A stretch of DNA of 64,000 bases from Flavobacterium frigidarium DSM 17623 (GTDB lineage: Bacteria; Bacteroidota; Bacteroidia; Flavobacteriales; Flavobacteriaceae). The notes under the pieces were generated by a model. It was given only the letters and a program-made list of their open reading frames with translations. It did not search any database and was not told where the DNA came from. A program made the translations under genes and the position numbers. Positions 29,850-38,519 of the stretch are shown here, in pieces. Each line of letters opens with the position of its first letter. The stretch's first letter is position 1. The stretch spans positions 1 to 64,000 of the forward strand of contig NZ_AUDO01000019.1 of assembly GCF_000425505.1 (NCBI RefSeq). Reading direction: 5' to 3'.

Positions 29850-30973
29850 GCGGAATCTATATACATATCCCTTTTTGCAAACAGGCCTGTCATTACTGCG
29901 ATTTCCATTTTTCGACATCGATGAATAAGAAGGAAGAAATGGTTTTGGCTTTGGCCAAAGAAATTCGCTTACGCAGAAGTGAATCTGCAAATGAAGAGGT
30001 CGAGACTATTTATTTTGGAGGAGGAACACCTAGTGTATTGACTTCAGCTGAAATTGACTTTTTAATATCTGAAGTATATCAGAATTATTCCGTTGTCGAG
30101 AATCCTGAAATCACACTTGAGGCCAATCCTGATGACCTCTCTACCGAACGAATTGTAGCCTTATCAAAGAGTAAAGTAAATCGACTAAGCATAGGAATAC
30201 AGTCTTTCTTTGAAGATGACTTGAAAATGATGAACCGCGCACATAATTCCGTGGAAGCCCAAAAATGTTTGTCTGAAGTATCAAAATATTTTGATAATAT
30301 CTCGATTGATTTGATTTATGGTGTTCCCGGAATGACAAATGAAAAGTGGCAACTCAATATCGAAAAAGCATTGTCCTTCAGAATTCCGCATATTTCTAGT
30401 TATGCGTTGACGGTCGAACCTAAAACAGCCTTGAAAAAGTTAATTCAAACTGGAAAAGTGGCTGAGCCAAACGACGAGGTAGCACAAGAACATTTTGTTA
30501 TTCTTGTAGATACACTTACTGCAAATGGTTTTGTGCATTACGAACTGTCTAATTTTGGAAAAGAAAATTATTTTTCGAAAAATAATTCGGCTTATTGGTT
30601 AGGGAAAAAATATATTGGCATTGGCCCTTCGGCACACAGCTATGATGGTATTTCTCGTTCTTGGAATATTGCCAATAATCCTATGTACTTAAAAGCAATT
30701 GCAATTGACGAATTACCAAACGAAATTGAGACACTTTCTCAGTCTGATCGCTACAATGAATATATTATGACGGGATTGCGTACGATTTGGGGCGTTTCTA
30801 TAAGTAGAATACAATTAGAATTTGGCCAAACATTTTCAGATTATCTAATGAAACAAGCAGATAAATTCCTAAAAGACGGGCTACTTGAAATTGAAAACGA
30901 TATTTTGAAACCTACAAAAAAAGGAAAGTTTTTAACGGATGGAATAGCAAGCGATTTATTCATGCTAAATTAG
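29846..30973 (+). CDS. hemW: HemW-type radical SAM heme chaperone (coproporphyrinogen dehydrogenase-like)
   Basis: 375 residues. The radical SAM cluster motif is C-x3-C-x2-C in [15 protein letters not shown] near residues 9-22, followed by [11 protein letters not shown], the SAM-binding GGGTP loop. Further HemW landmarks: [29 protein letters not shown], and the C-terminal winged-helix domain ([15 protein letters not shown]). The cysteine spacing and the lack of the extra HemN N-terminal residues fit HemW, which delivers heme to apo-proteins, rather than true HemN. That distinction is from family knowledge. A heme trafficking role is a possible, untested link to the heme sensors encoded 3 kb away. 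Confidence 0.9.
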   Translation: MSGIYIHIPFCKQACHYCDFHFSTSMNKKEEMVLALAKEIRLRRSESANEEVETIYFGGGTPSVLTSAEIDFLISEVYQNYSVVENPEITLEANPDDLSTERIVALSKSKVNRLSIGIQSFFEDDLKMMNRAHNSVEAQKCLSEVSKYFDNISIDLIYGVPGMTNEKWQLNIEKALSFRIPHISSYALTVEPKTALKKLIQTGKVAEPNDEVAQEHFVILVDTLTANGFVHYELSNFGKENYFSKNNSAYWLGKKYIGIGPSAHSYDGISRSWNIANNPMYLKAIAIDELPNEIETLSQSDRYNEYIMTGLRTIWGVSISRIQLEFGQTFSDYLMKQADKFLKDGLLEIENDILKPTKKGKFLTDGIASDLFMLN

Positions 30974-31217
30974 CTGACTTAGTTTGTAAATAATGCCTAT
31001 TTCAAATCTACAAAAGCAGTTGTTGCATATACCATAGAATAGTTGAATAATCGAAGAGCTTAATTAGTTTTATCTAGATAATACGACTGTTTCTTTTACG
31101 ACGATGTGCAATGAGATTATTAGAATTTTTGTGAATAGTTCAGTATTTCTATGATAGCTTTATAAAAGAAAATATTTTAAAAATTGCTAAGAAGACAATA
31201 AGTTGAAGCCAGTAAAA

Positions 31218-31250
31218 TTGCTTGAACCACAATTAAAAGATTTATATTTG
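31218..31250 (+). promoter_or_regulatory. Candidate promoter of the cyclase-family gene
   Basis: TATATTTG at 31243-31250 fits the TAnnTTTG minus-7 element. TTG at 31222-31224 (18-base spacer) or at 31218-31220 (22-base spacer) fits the minus-33 element. This is the best promoter match I found in the window. It predicts a leader of roughly 40 bases that includes the 31277-31297 hairpin. Confidence 0.5.
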
Positions 31251-31276
31251 ATGATATAAAAGTGTCTCAAGACGAG

Positions 31277-31297
31277 ATGCTGAAATAAATTCAGCAT
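31277..31297 (+). promoter_or_regulatory. Hairpin immediately before the cyclase-family start codon
   Basis: A perfect inverted repeat, ATGCTGAA - ATAAA - TTCAGCAT, ends two bases before the ATG at 31300. In the mRNA it would occupy the ribosome-binding region. A second, weaker arm pair (TCTC/GAGA at 31265-31277) lies just upstream. It could be a translational control hairpin or an operator half; neither is shown. Confidence 0.4.
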
Positions 31298-31299
31298 AA

Positions 31300-32064
31300 A
31301 TGAAAACGACAATCCATCACAACGATACCATATTTCAAGTCGATTTATCTCAACCTATTGATATTTCGATTCCAATTACAAATAATGACGAAAATCCAAT
31401 TGCCTGGTACATTGATAAACCTGTAATTGAACCTGTGAAATTTGGAGAATGGGTCGGCAAAGTATCATCGGGCATGTCTTCTACAAATTTTAATAATATT
31501 CTTTTTAATCCTCATGGGCACGGTACACACACAGAGTGTTTGGGGCACATTACAAAAGATTTTTACAGTATTAATCAGGCTTTGAAACAGTTTTTTTTCA
31601 GGGCTGAATTGGTTTCTGTTAATTTAGAAAATAAAGAAGGCGATTCAGTTATTAGCAAAGATGAAATACAAAGGGTTTTAAACGGTAAAGCTCCTGAAGC
31701 TATAATTATAAGGACATTACCAAATAGTTCGAGTAAGAGATCTAGAAAATATTCCCACACTAATCCTCCTTATCTAGAGGAAGCAGCAGCGCGTTTCATT
31801 CGCGAAAGCGGAATTCATCATTTACTCATTGATTTGCCTAGTGTAGATAAAGAAAAAGATGAGGGAAAACTGCTGGCTCACAAGGCTTTTTGGAATGTTA
31901 CTGATGTTAATCGCTTAAATAATGACGCTAGATTAACCGCAACAATAACCGAGATGATTTTTGTAGATGATGTCGTGCAAGATGGTGCGTATTTGCTAAA
32001 TATTCAAATAGCCTCGTTTGAGAACGACGCTTCGCCTAGTAAACCTGTATTGTATAAAATATAA
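31300..32064 (+). CDS. Cyclase family (kynurenine formamidase-like) metal-dependent hydrolase
   Basis: 254 residues. The family metal site is recognisable: HGHGTHTECLGH near residues 70-81 corresponds to the HxGTHxDxPxH motif, with Glu-Cys-Leu-Gly replacing the usual Asp-x-Pro. Other family landmarks are PISIPITNN-like opening strands, AIIIRTLPN, a YLEEAAARFIRESGIHHLLIDLPSVD helix-strand unit, and ..LLAHKAFWN. Members include bacterial kynurenine formamidase and isatin hydrolase, but the substrate cannot be read from sequence. The altered motif suggests it is not a canonical KynB. No kynurenine pathway genes are nearby. It stands alone with its own promoter candidate and a start-proximal hairpin. 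Confidence 0.8.
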   Translation: MKTTIHHNDTIFQVDLSQPIDISIPITNNDENPIAWYIDKPVIEPVKFGEWVGKVSSGMSSTNFNNILFNPHGHGTHTECLGHITKDFYSINQALKQFFFRAELVSVNLENKEGDSVISKDEIQRVLNGKAPEAIIIRTLPNSSSKRSRKYSHTNPPYLEEAAARFIRESGIHHLLIDLPSVDKEKDEGKLLAHKAFWNVTDVNRLNNDARLTATITEMIFVDDVVQDGAYLLNIQIASFENDASPSKPVLYKI

Positions 32065-32280
32065 TTACCGTCTCCATACATAAAAACAGAGTGAATGCTC
32101 CTTTTTTACTTTTTTTAATAAAAGAGGATTGTTGAGTAGCTTTTGGTTTTGGAGGAAGTGCAGTCAACAATTGATTACATCTTTTAATTTTGGCTTTACT
32201 GAAAGAATCAATTTATTTTGAATTATTAATATCACCTCAAAAAATGGTGTACTGGGGTAAAACGCAAAATTTTTAGCAAG

Positions 32281-32649
32281 ATGAATTTAGAAAAATTTCA
32301 CGAATACTGTTTGTCAAAGCAGGGCGTAACTGAACATTTTCCTTTTGATAATGACACATTAGTTTTTAAGGTAGGAGGAAAAATCTTTGCTTTGTCATCA
32401 TTAATAAAATGGGAAGAAGGTCAGCCTGCAGTAAATTTAAAATGCAATCCAGAATTTGCTGAGGAATTACGGGCGCAATATGATGCTATTACAGCGGGTT
32501 TTCATATGAATAAAAAACACTGGAATACTGTGGTAATTAACAAGGAGGTCAATGACCAATTGCTGGAAGAACTTATCGAACATTCGTATGATTTGGTGTT
32601 TCGTAGTTTACCTAAAATAACACAAAAAAATATCGAGAATCTTGAATAA
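32281..32649 (+). CDS. MmcQ/YjbR family protein
   Basis: 122 residues, single domain. Landmarks of the MmcQ/YjbR (DUF419) fold: CLSKQGVTEHFPFDNDTLVFKVGGKIFAL near 11-40, NLKCNPEFAEELRAQY near 53-68, GFHMNKKHWNTVV near 75-88, and the final ELIEHSYDLVFRSLPK. The CyaY-like fold has been linked to DNA binding in YjbR, but physiological function is unclear. Not obviously in an operon with either neighbour. The 216-base gap upstream holds no recognisable site. Confidence 0.85.
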   Translation: MNLEKFHEYCLSKQGVTEHFPFDNDTLVFKVGGKIFALSSLIKWEEGQPAVNLKCNPEFAEELRAQYDAITAGFHMNKKHWNTVVINKEVNDQLLEELIEHSYDLVFRSLPKITQKNIENLE

Positions 32650-32766
32650 CCATTCGTCGATACTTACTGTCGATTCAACTACTATTATGATAGCCGTGAC
32701 GAATAAAACTTTCTCACTAGAAGAAATAGTAGTAAATTTATTCTTCACCTTTTTATAGAAAATACC

Positions 32767-33180
32767 ATGAGCAAGGCACTAAATATACTTTTAATAGAAG
32801 ACGACGAAATAGAAATTATGAAATTCAATAGGGTATTAAGTACTTTAAAATTAAAACATAAAATCGTAGAAGCTAACAATGGCGAAGAAGCGATTGAGAT
32901 TTTAAAGGTTAAGGAAATCGTTCCCGATATTATCGTTTTAGATTTAAACATGCCCAAAATCAACGGTATTGAGTTTTTAGGAATTTTGAAAGCGGACGAT
33001 TATTTAAAATATATCCCTGCAATAATATTATCTACTTCAAGCAACCACAAAGACGTTTTAGAATGTTACCGAATTGGTATTGCTGGTTATGTTATTAAAC
33101 CTTTGAAATATGACGATTATGTAGACAGGATTACTAAATTAATTGAATATTGGAGTTGTAATGAATTAATAACGAATTAA
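32767..33180 (+). CDS. Stand-alone response regulator receiver, first gene of the NO-sensing operon
   Basis: 137 residues, receiver domain only. Acidic pocket in LLIEDDEIE (residues 8-15), phospho-acceptor Asp59 in IVLDLNMPKINGIEF, the Ser/Thr of ILSTSSN near 92, and Lys of YVIKPL near 111. It has no output domain, so it acts as a phosphate shuttle or binds a target directly. It opens a co-directional operon: the H-NOX gene follows after 6 bases. A TAAATTTA at 32733-32740 may be the promoter's minus-7 element, but no TTG partner is visible. A likely partner is one of the two histidine kinases in the same operon. Confidence 0.9.
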   Translation: MSKALNILLIEDDEIEIMKFNRVLSTLKLKHKIVEANNGEEAIEILKVKEIVPDIIVLDLNMPKINGIEFLGILKADDYLKYIPAIILSTSSNHKDVLECYRIGIAGYVIKPLKYDDYVDRITKLIEYWSCNELITN

Positions 33181-33186
33181 AATCTT

Positions 33187-33729
33187 ATGTACGGAATTGT
33201 CAATAAATCAATCGAAGACTTAGTTATCACTAATTTTGGAAAAGAGAAATGGGATATTATTCATAAAAAAAGTGGCGTAAATATTGATTTCTTTTTAAGT
33301 AATGAAGTTTATGATGATGATGTTACATATAAAATAGCCACAGCTGTAGGAGAAGTGATGAACATGACGCTAAGCGAAGTGCTTATAGCTTTTGGGCAGT
33401 GGTGGGTTATGAAAACTACAAAGGAGAAGTATCCTGGATTAATGGAATCAGGAGGAAATAATTTACGGGATTTTCTAGTAAACCTACCCAATTTTCATAA
33501 TAGGGTAATGTTAATCTACCCCAAACTCACTCCGCCAGAATTTAAAGTAAGTGATGTTACTGAAAAAAGTCTTAATTTACATTACTATTCACACAGAGAA
33601 GGACTACAAGACTTTGTTAGAGGCATTTTAATAGGCTTAGGTAATGTTTATGAAACAGCTGTTGTCCTAGAGTTAATAGCGTCTAGAAATGAAGGAAGTA
33701 CACATGAAGTGTTTAAAGTAAAATGGTAA
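33187..33729 (+). CDS. H-NOX heme nitric-oxide sensor
   Basis: 180 residues, the usual H-NOX (HNOB) length. It opens with MYGIVNKSIEDLVITNFG, a typical MxGxVNxxLExxV pattern. The proximal heme ligand is His104 in LPNFHNRVMLIYPKL, and the heme propionate-binding YxSxR motif is Tyr133-Ser135-Arg137 in HYYSHREGL. A following PPEF is also conserved. H-NOX proteins bind NO through ferrous heme and regulate an adjacent kinase or cyclase, usually by contact. Here the next gene, 4 bases on, is an HNOBA-containing histidine kinase. Residues that decide between NO-only and NO/oxygen binding cannot be judged without a structure alignment. Confidence 0.95.
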   Translation: MYGIVNKSIEDLVITNFGKEKWDIIHKKSGVNIDFFLSNEVYDDDVTYKIATAVGEVMNMTLSEVLIAFGQWWVMKTTKEKYPGLMESGGNNLRDFLVNLPNFHNRVMLIYPKLTPPEFKVSDVTEKSLNLHYYSHREGLQDFVRGILIGLGNVYETAVVLELIASRNEGSTHEVFKVKW

Positions 33730-33733
33730 AGAA

Positions 33734-36031
33734 ATGGCTGAAGTAGCAATGCATTTTAATGAAGATAGTTTTAATAGAATATTTCCATTCTATTTTCAGT
33801 TAAGTTCAGATTTAAAGATAATAAACTTTGGAAAAAGTCTTGCTAAAGTTTGTCCAGATCTAGAAAGAAATGCATCATTTAGCAACTGTTTTGCTGTCAC
33901 AAGACCACAATTAGAAATGGTGTCGTTTGCAGAGCTATTAAAAAACGACAAACAACACATTCTATTAAAATATGCAAAAACTGATCTAACACTTAGAGGT
34001 CAGTTTGAAATCATGGACGACACCCTATTATTTGTGGGGTCACCTTGGTTCACATCAATGAATGAGGTAATCAATAGAGATTTAACATTTGAAGATTTTG
34101 CTCATAATGATCCTCTACTCGATTTACTGCACGTTTTAAATAATGCCGAGAATACTTCTAAAGAATTAAAAGAATTACTGCTAACGATAAATCGACAAAG
34201 AAACCAACTTAAATCAGACCAAGAAGAGTTGAATCGCTTGTCGTATGTTGCCAGTGCTAATAAAAACGGAGTTGTTTTTACAAAACTCGATGGAACTATT
34301 TTTTGGTGTAATGATGCATACACTAGTTTAACTGGTTTTGATAGAGAAGATATATTAGGTAAGACCCCTCTTGAAGTAGGTAGAACATCAAAAACAGACA
34401 AGGAAGAAATAGTAAAGATGATTGCTGCGTTCAATGCAAGTGAATCCTTTGAGGTGGATTTACATCACGCTCGAAAAGATGGTAACTCATTTTGGTCGCG
34501 TGTTAAAGGACAACCCATAGTGAACGATGAAGGTGTTGCTACACAATATTTTGCTATACTAGAAGATGTGTCACTCAAAAAAAGATACGACGAAAGTCTA
34601 GAAATTGAGAAAGAAAAATACCGAAGCATCATTGCAAACATGAATTTAGGCTTGCTTGAAGTAGATTTAGACGATCGAATCACTATGGCAAATCAAAGCT
34701 TTTTAGAAATGAGTGGCTTTGCATTAAACGATTTATTAGGTGAAAAAGCAGCAATTAAATTTTTGTCTCCAGAAAGTATAAAATTGATAGAATCAAAAGG
34801 AATTTTAAGGAATAATGAAATAACAGATTCTTTTGAAGTTACTGCTATAAATAAAAATAAAGAAAGAAAATCATGGTTGGTTAGTGGAGCTCCAAATTAT
34901 GACCTTCAAGGAAACGTAATAGGCTCAATAGGCATACATCTAGATATTACGGGTCAAAAAAACCAAGAAGAGCAGTTGTATCTACTATCGTTAATTGCCG
35001 AGAAAAATATTAATGCGGTTATTATATGTGATGCCCAAGGCTATATAGAGTGGGCAAATGGCAGTTTTTTAAGAATGTCAGGATATACTCAGGAGGAAAT
35101 TATAGGTTGCAGACCTGGTCGCTTACTTCAAGGAGCCGACTCTGATTTAAATTCAGTGAAATACCTTAGAGAACAAATAAAAAAAGGATTGCCATTTAAT
35201 TGCGAGATCGTCAATTACTCTAAAACCAAAGAAAAATATTGGGTTAGAATTCAAGGGCAGGCATTATATGATAAAGAAGGTGCTATAATTAAATACTTTG
35301 CTATAGAAGAGGACATTACAGCACAAAAAAATCTTGAAGATCAAAAAGAGAATTTAATAAGTGATTTAGCAAAAACCAACAAAGAGCTAGAAGACTATGC
35401 TCAAATTGTATCGCACGATTTAAAATCTCCGTTGCGCAGTATAAATTCTTTAATATCATGGATTAAAGAAGAGAACGAGAATAGTTTTGACGAACAAACC
35501 ATCAAATATTTCTCTCTAATAGAGCACAAAGTCGAAAAAATGGATCATCTAATCGAAGGAATATTGACTTATTCTAAAATTGATAAAGACGAAACTAGAA
35601 ACGAGAGTGTAGATACCCATGCGATAATAAGTAGTATTATCGGTATTATTCACGTACCACAACACATCACGATAAGGATTGTCGATACATTACCTACTAT
35701 AAAAGCCGACCGTTTTAAAATTCAACAATTGTTTCAAAATTTAATTGGTAACGCCGTGAATTATATTGAAAAAAAGGAAGGATTAGTAGAAATTGCAGCT
35801 GAGGAATTAGAGACTAGTTTTGTTTTTTCGATAAAAGACAACGGGATAGGAATGGCAAAAGAAATTCATTCTAAAATATTTGAGACATTCAAAACGTTTA
35901 CTAACAGTAAGCATTCTACAGGATTAGGTTTATCCATAGTGAAAAAAGTAATTGATTTTTATAAAGGTGAAATTTGGTTAGAGAGTGAGGAAGGAATTGG
36001 AACTACCTTTTACGTTAAACTTAAAAAATAA
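33734..36031 (+). CDS. HNOBA-PAS-PAS-PAS soluble histidine kinase
   Basis: 765 residues, no signal peptide and no membrane segment, so cytosolic. Residues 1-150 read as an HNOBA (heme NO binding associated) domain: FNRIFPFYFQLSSDLKIINFG near 13-33, as in soluble guanylate cyclases. A coiled-coil signalling helix lies near 137-175. Three PAS domains follow, about 175-290 (GVVFTKLDGTIFWCNDAYTS), 295-412 and 415-540 (AVIICDAQGYIEWANGSFL). HisKA carries His561 in QIVSHDLKSPLRSI; the ATPase domain has FQNLIGNAVNY, DNGIGMAKE and GLGLSIVKKV. It is placed directly after H-NOX and should be its output kinase. The FIST gene starts 2 bases after its stop. Confidence 0.9.
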   Translation: MAEVAMHFNEDSFNRIFPFYFQLSSDLKIINFGKSLAKVCPDLERNASFSNCFAVTRPQLEMVSFAELLKNDKQHILLKYAKTDLTLRGQFEIMDDTLLFVGSPWFTSMNEVINRDLTFEDFAHNDPLLDLLHVLNNAENTSKELKELLLTINRQRNQLKSDQEELNRLSYVASANKNGVVFTKLDGTIFWCNDAYTSLTGFDREDILGKTPLEVGRTSKTDKEEIVKMIAAFNASESFEVDLHHARKDGNSFWSRVKGQPIVNDEGVATQYFAILEDVSLKKRYDESLEIEKEKYRSIIANMNLGLLEVDLDDRITMANQSFLEMSGFALNDLLGEKAAIKFLSPESIKLIESKGILRNNEITDSFEVTAINKNKERKSWLVSGAPNYDLQGNVIGSIGIHLDITGQKNQEEQLYLLSLIAEKNINAVIICDAQGYIEWANGSFLRMSGYTQEEIIGCRPGRLLQGADSDLNSVKYLREQIKKGLPFNCEIVNYSKTKEKYWVRIQGQALYDKEGAIIKYFAIEEDITAQKNLEDQKENLISDLAKTNKELEDYAQIVSHDLKSPLRSINSLISWIKEENENSFDEQTIKYFSLIEHKVEKMDHLIEGILTYSKIDKDETRNESVDTHAIISSIIGIIHVPQHITIRIVDTLPTIKADRFKIQQLFQNLIGNAVNYIEKKEGLVEIAAEELETSFVFSIKDNGIGMAKEIHSKIFETFKTFTNSKHSTGLGLSIVKKVIDFYKGEIWLESEEGIGTTFYVKLKK

Positions 36032-36033
36032 CT

Positions 36034-37167
36034 ATGAAAATTATTCAAGCATATAAAAAAGACGGCAAACAATGGGAATATTTCCAACAGAAAGCAATTC
36101 TTAACAATCCTTTAGTTTTAGTTTTTGGTAATCGCTATCTATTAGAGAAATCTGAAATCATTGAGAATATTAGAACAGAATTCCCGTATGAGAATATTGT
36201 TTTTGGGTCTACGGCAGGTGAAATATTATGTTGTCATGTTAATGACAATTCTATTTCGGTAACAGCAATAGAATTTGAAAATGCTACGTATAAAGTTGAG
36301 AGAGAAAATATTTTAGATTTTAATAAAAATGCAGTTGAATTAGGCAAGTCACTTTATGAAAAAATGCCAAAGGATAATTTAAAACATTTGTTTGTACTTT
36401 CAGAAGGTAGTTTTGTAAATGGTAGTTCGTTAATTAATGGATTAGAAATTAATCTTAATGCGAGTTTGTCCATTACTGGAGGTATGTGTGGCGATGATGC
36501 GCGTTTTGAAAAGACCGTAGCTTCGTTTAAAGAAAATCCAAAAGAGGGAGAAGTTATTTTAATAGGTTTTTATGGAGATAGTTTAGAAATATCTTATGCA
36601 AGTTTTGGTGGTTGGATTCCATTTGGTCCCGAGCGTATTATCACTAGATCTGAAGGTAATATTTTATATGAAATTGATGGGCAGCCTGCTCTTGATTTGT
36701 ATAAAAAGTATTTGGGAGAGAAATCAAATGAACTCCCTCAAGCATCGTTGTTATATCCATTGAATGTAACTCCAGATGGAAAGAAAGATCCCGTTGTACG
36801 TACAATTTTAAACATAAATGACGAAGATCAATCAATGATACTCGCTGGAGATGTTCCTGTAAATTCAAGAGTACAATTAATGATGGCATCTGTGGATGGT
36901 ATTGCTCAAGGTGCTCAAACTGCTGCAGATTTGGCGATGACTAATAGAAAAAATAGACCAGAGCTAGCATTATTAGTTAGTTGTATAGGAAGAAAATTAG
37001 TTATGAATCAAAGAGTAGAAGAAGAAATTGAACAAGTAAGAGAAGTTGTGGGAGATAATGTGCCGTTAGCAGGCTTTTACTCTTACGGTGAAATGGCTCC
37101 GTTTAATGGGAGCACCTCGTGTGAATTACATAATCAAACAATGACACTAACCTTAATTAGCGAGTAA
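36034..37167 (+). CDS. FIST-domain sensor, candidate NosP-like heme/NO sensor
   Basis: 377 residues with FIST N (about 25-215) and FIST C (about 220-360) domains: LVLVFGNRYLLE, IVFGSTAGEI, GGMCGDDARFEKT, GGWIPFGPERIITRSEGN, YEIDGQPALDLYKKYLGE, and near the end GFYSYGEMAPF, the FIST C signature. FIST proteins are sensory input modules. The NosP subgroup binds heme and NO and is usually encoded beside the kinase it controls. The arrangement here fits: the next gene is a histidine kinase whose start overlaps this stop by one base (TAATG). Whether this protein binds heme cannot be seen from sequence; another small ligand is possible. Confidence 0.85.
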   Translation: MKIIQAYKKDGKQWEYFQQKAILNNPLVLVFGNRYLLEKSEIIENIRTEFPYENIVFGSTAGEILCCHVNDNSISVTAIEFENATYKVERENILDFNKNAVELGKSLYEKMPKDNLKHLFVLSEGSFVNGSSLINGLEINLNASLSITGGMCGDDARFEKTVASFKENPKEGEVILIGFYGDSLEISYASFGGWIPFGPERIITRSEGNILYEIDGQPALDLYKKYLGEKSNELPQASLLYPLNVTPDGKKDPVVRTILNINDEDQSMILAGDVPVNSRVQLMMASVDGIAQGAQTAADLAMTNRKNRPELALLVSCIGRKLVMNQRVEEEIEQVREVVGDNVPLAGFYSYGEMAPFNGSTSCELHNQTMTLTLISE

Positions 37168-38204
37168 TGCATTCATTATTAAAAAGACAGATAGATAAAA
37201 AGCTTAAGGGAGGTCTCAACGATTTAGATGTTTTTTTAGAAGCAGTTGATGAGTCGTACTTAAATTACGAGAGTCAAATTGATATGTTACAACGCGCAAT
37301 GAAGATAAGCTCGGATGAATTATTTGATGCTAATCAAAAATTACGTGATGAAGCAGAAAGCTTAAAGGAGGTTAATAAAAACCTGAAGAAAATTTTAGAG
37401 TCAATGAGTTTAGATCCTGAACTTACCTTGATAGAAGAAAATTTTGACTCATCTGATTATATCAAGAACCAATCAATAGAAATTGTTCGAATAAATAAGC
37501 AAAGAGAAGAGCTTTTAGTGAACTTAGAGAAGCAAAATGTAGCTTTAAGCGAGTATGCGCATATGGTATCACATGATTTAAAATCACCATTGAGGACTAT
37601 TGATACATTAGTAAATTGGTTCATGCAAGACAACCATGAGATGATGAATGGAACTAATACGAAGTCTCTACATAAAATACTTTTTAATGTCGAAAAAATG
37701 GATTTACTGATTAATGGGATTTTAAATTATTCCTCTATCGAAAGTCAGTCGCATGAAACCCGGAGTATTGATCTAAATATACTAGTGGCAGACCTTTTAA
37801 AAACGATGAATATTTCCGAACGAGTTTCAGTTTCGATCGATAATCCACTACCCAAGTTATTAGGCAATGATTTTAGATTGAAGCAGCTTTTTCAAAATTT
37901 AATAGATAATGCTGTAAGGTATAATGATAAAGAAAATCCTGTAATTACCATTTCTAGTTCAGAGAGTGATCAAGACTATAATTTTAAAATTTCAGACAAC
38001 GGAGTTGGGATTCCAGAGGCGTATCAATCTAAGATATTCGAGGTTTTCACTAAATTACACAGCGAAGGAAATTCCTCAGGAATAGGATTGTCAATAGTAA
38101 AAAAAATAATTGAATATTATAAAGGGAGAATTTGGCTTGAAAGTCAAGAAAAAGTAGGTTCAACCTTTTATTTCACAATACCAAAAACAAATGGAGAAGC
38201 CTAA
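37167..38204 (+). CDS. Soluble histidine kinase coupled to the FIST sensor
   Basis: 345 residues without membrane segment. The first 125 residues are helical and coiled-coil (LDVFLEAVDESYLNYESQ, SSDELFDANQKLRDEAESLK) with no recognised sensor fold, so input probably comes from a partner protein. HisKA has His136 in HMVSHDLKSPLRTI. The ATPase part has LFQNLIDNAVRYND, ISDNGVGIPEAY and SSGIGLSIVKKIIEYY. The kinase core is close to that of the HNOBA kinase (HDLKSPLR; YKGRIWLES versus YKGEIWLES), pointing to duplication. Its start overlaps the FIST stop and its end overlaps the HPt gene by 14 bases, so all three are made together. Confidence 0.9.
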   Translation: MHSLLKRQIDKKLKGGLNDLDVFLEAVDESYLNYESQIDMLQRAMKISSDELFDANQKLRDEAESLKEVNKNLKKILESMSLDPELTLIEENFDSSDYIKNQSIEIVRINKQREELLVNLEKQNVALSEYAHMVSHDLKSPLRTIDTLVNWFMQDNHEMMNGTNTKSLHKILFNVEKMDLLINGILNYSSIESQSHETRSIDLNILVADLLKTMNISERVSVSIDNPLPKLLGNDFRLKQLFQNLIDNAVRYNDKENPVITISSSESDQDYNFKISDNGVGIPEAYQSKIFEVFTKLHSEGNSSGIGLSIVKKIIEYYKGRIWLESQEKVGSTFYFTIPKTNGEA

Positions 38205-38508
38205 TCTAAATTACATAAACGATTTATCTGGCGGTAATGAAGAATTTAAGATCAAAATTATTGGGATACTAAAAAGAGAACTTCCAGTAGAAATTGGGAC
38301 ATATCAAGAACAAATGGCATTACCAGATTATACTCAGGCTGCACAAGCAGTACATAAATTAAAACACAAAGTTTCCATTTTAGGTCTCGAAAAAAGTTAT
38401 TATCTTGCTTCTGATTATGAAGATAATTTAAATGATAACTCAGTAGCCTTAAAAGATAATTTTGAATTAATATTAAAAGCTATGGAAGAGTTTGTTGTAC
38501 AACTGTAA
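38191..38508 (+). CDS. Histidine phosphotransfer (HPt) protein
   Basis: 105 residues. The HPt motif is HKLKHKVSILG with the phospho-accepting His at residue 55, in the HxLKGxSxxLG position. The Gly is replaced by His, a tolerated change. The remainder is predicted all-helical, as for a four-helix HPt bundle. It overlaps the preceding kinase by 14 bases and is 11 bases ahead of the LytTR regulator. The order kinase-HPt-regulator suggests a multistep phosphorelay, although neither kinase carries its own receiver. The single receiver at 32767 could provide the missing intermediate step. Confidence 0.85.
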   Translation: MEKPNLNYINDLSGGNEEFKIKIIGILKRELPVEIGTYQEQMALPDYTQAAQAVHKLKHKVSILGLEKSYYLASDYEDNLNDNSVALKDNFELILKAMEEFVVQL

Positions 38509-38519
38509 AACAACCTTAA

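Larger units (their letters stand above)
30974..31299. other. Gap upstream of the cyclase-family gene
   Basis: No open frame of interest. The right end carries a promoter candidate and a start-proximal hairpin, listed separately. The left end shows no clear terminator for hemW. Confidence 0.4.

Noticed and set aside
29846..30973. HemN, the oxygen-independent coproporphyrinogen oxidase
   Set aside because: The length near 375 and the N-terminus beginning directly with the radical SAM motif fit HemW better; HemN is longer.
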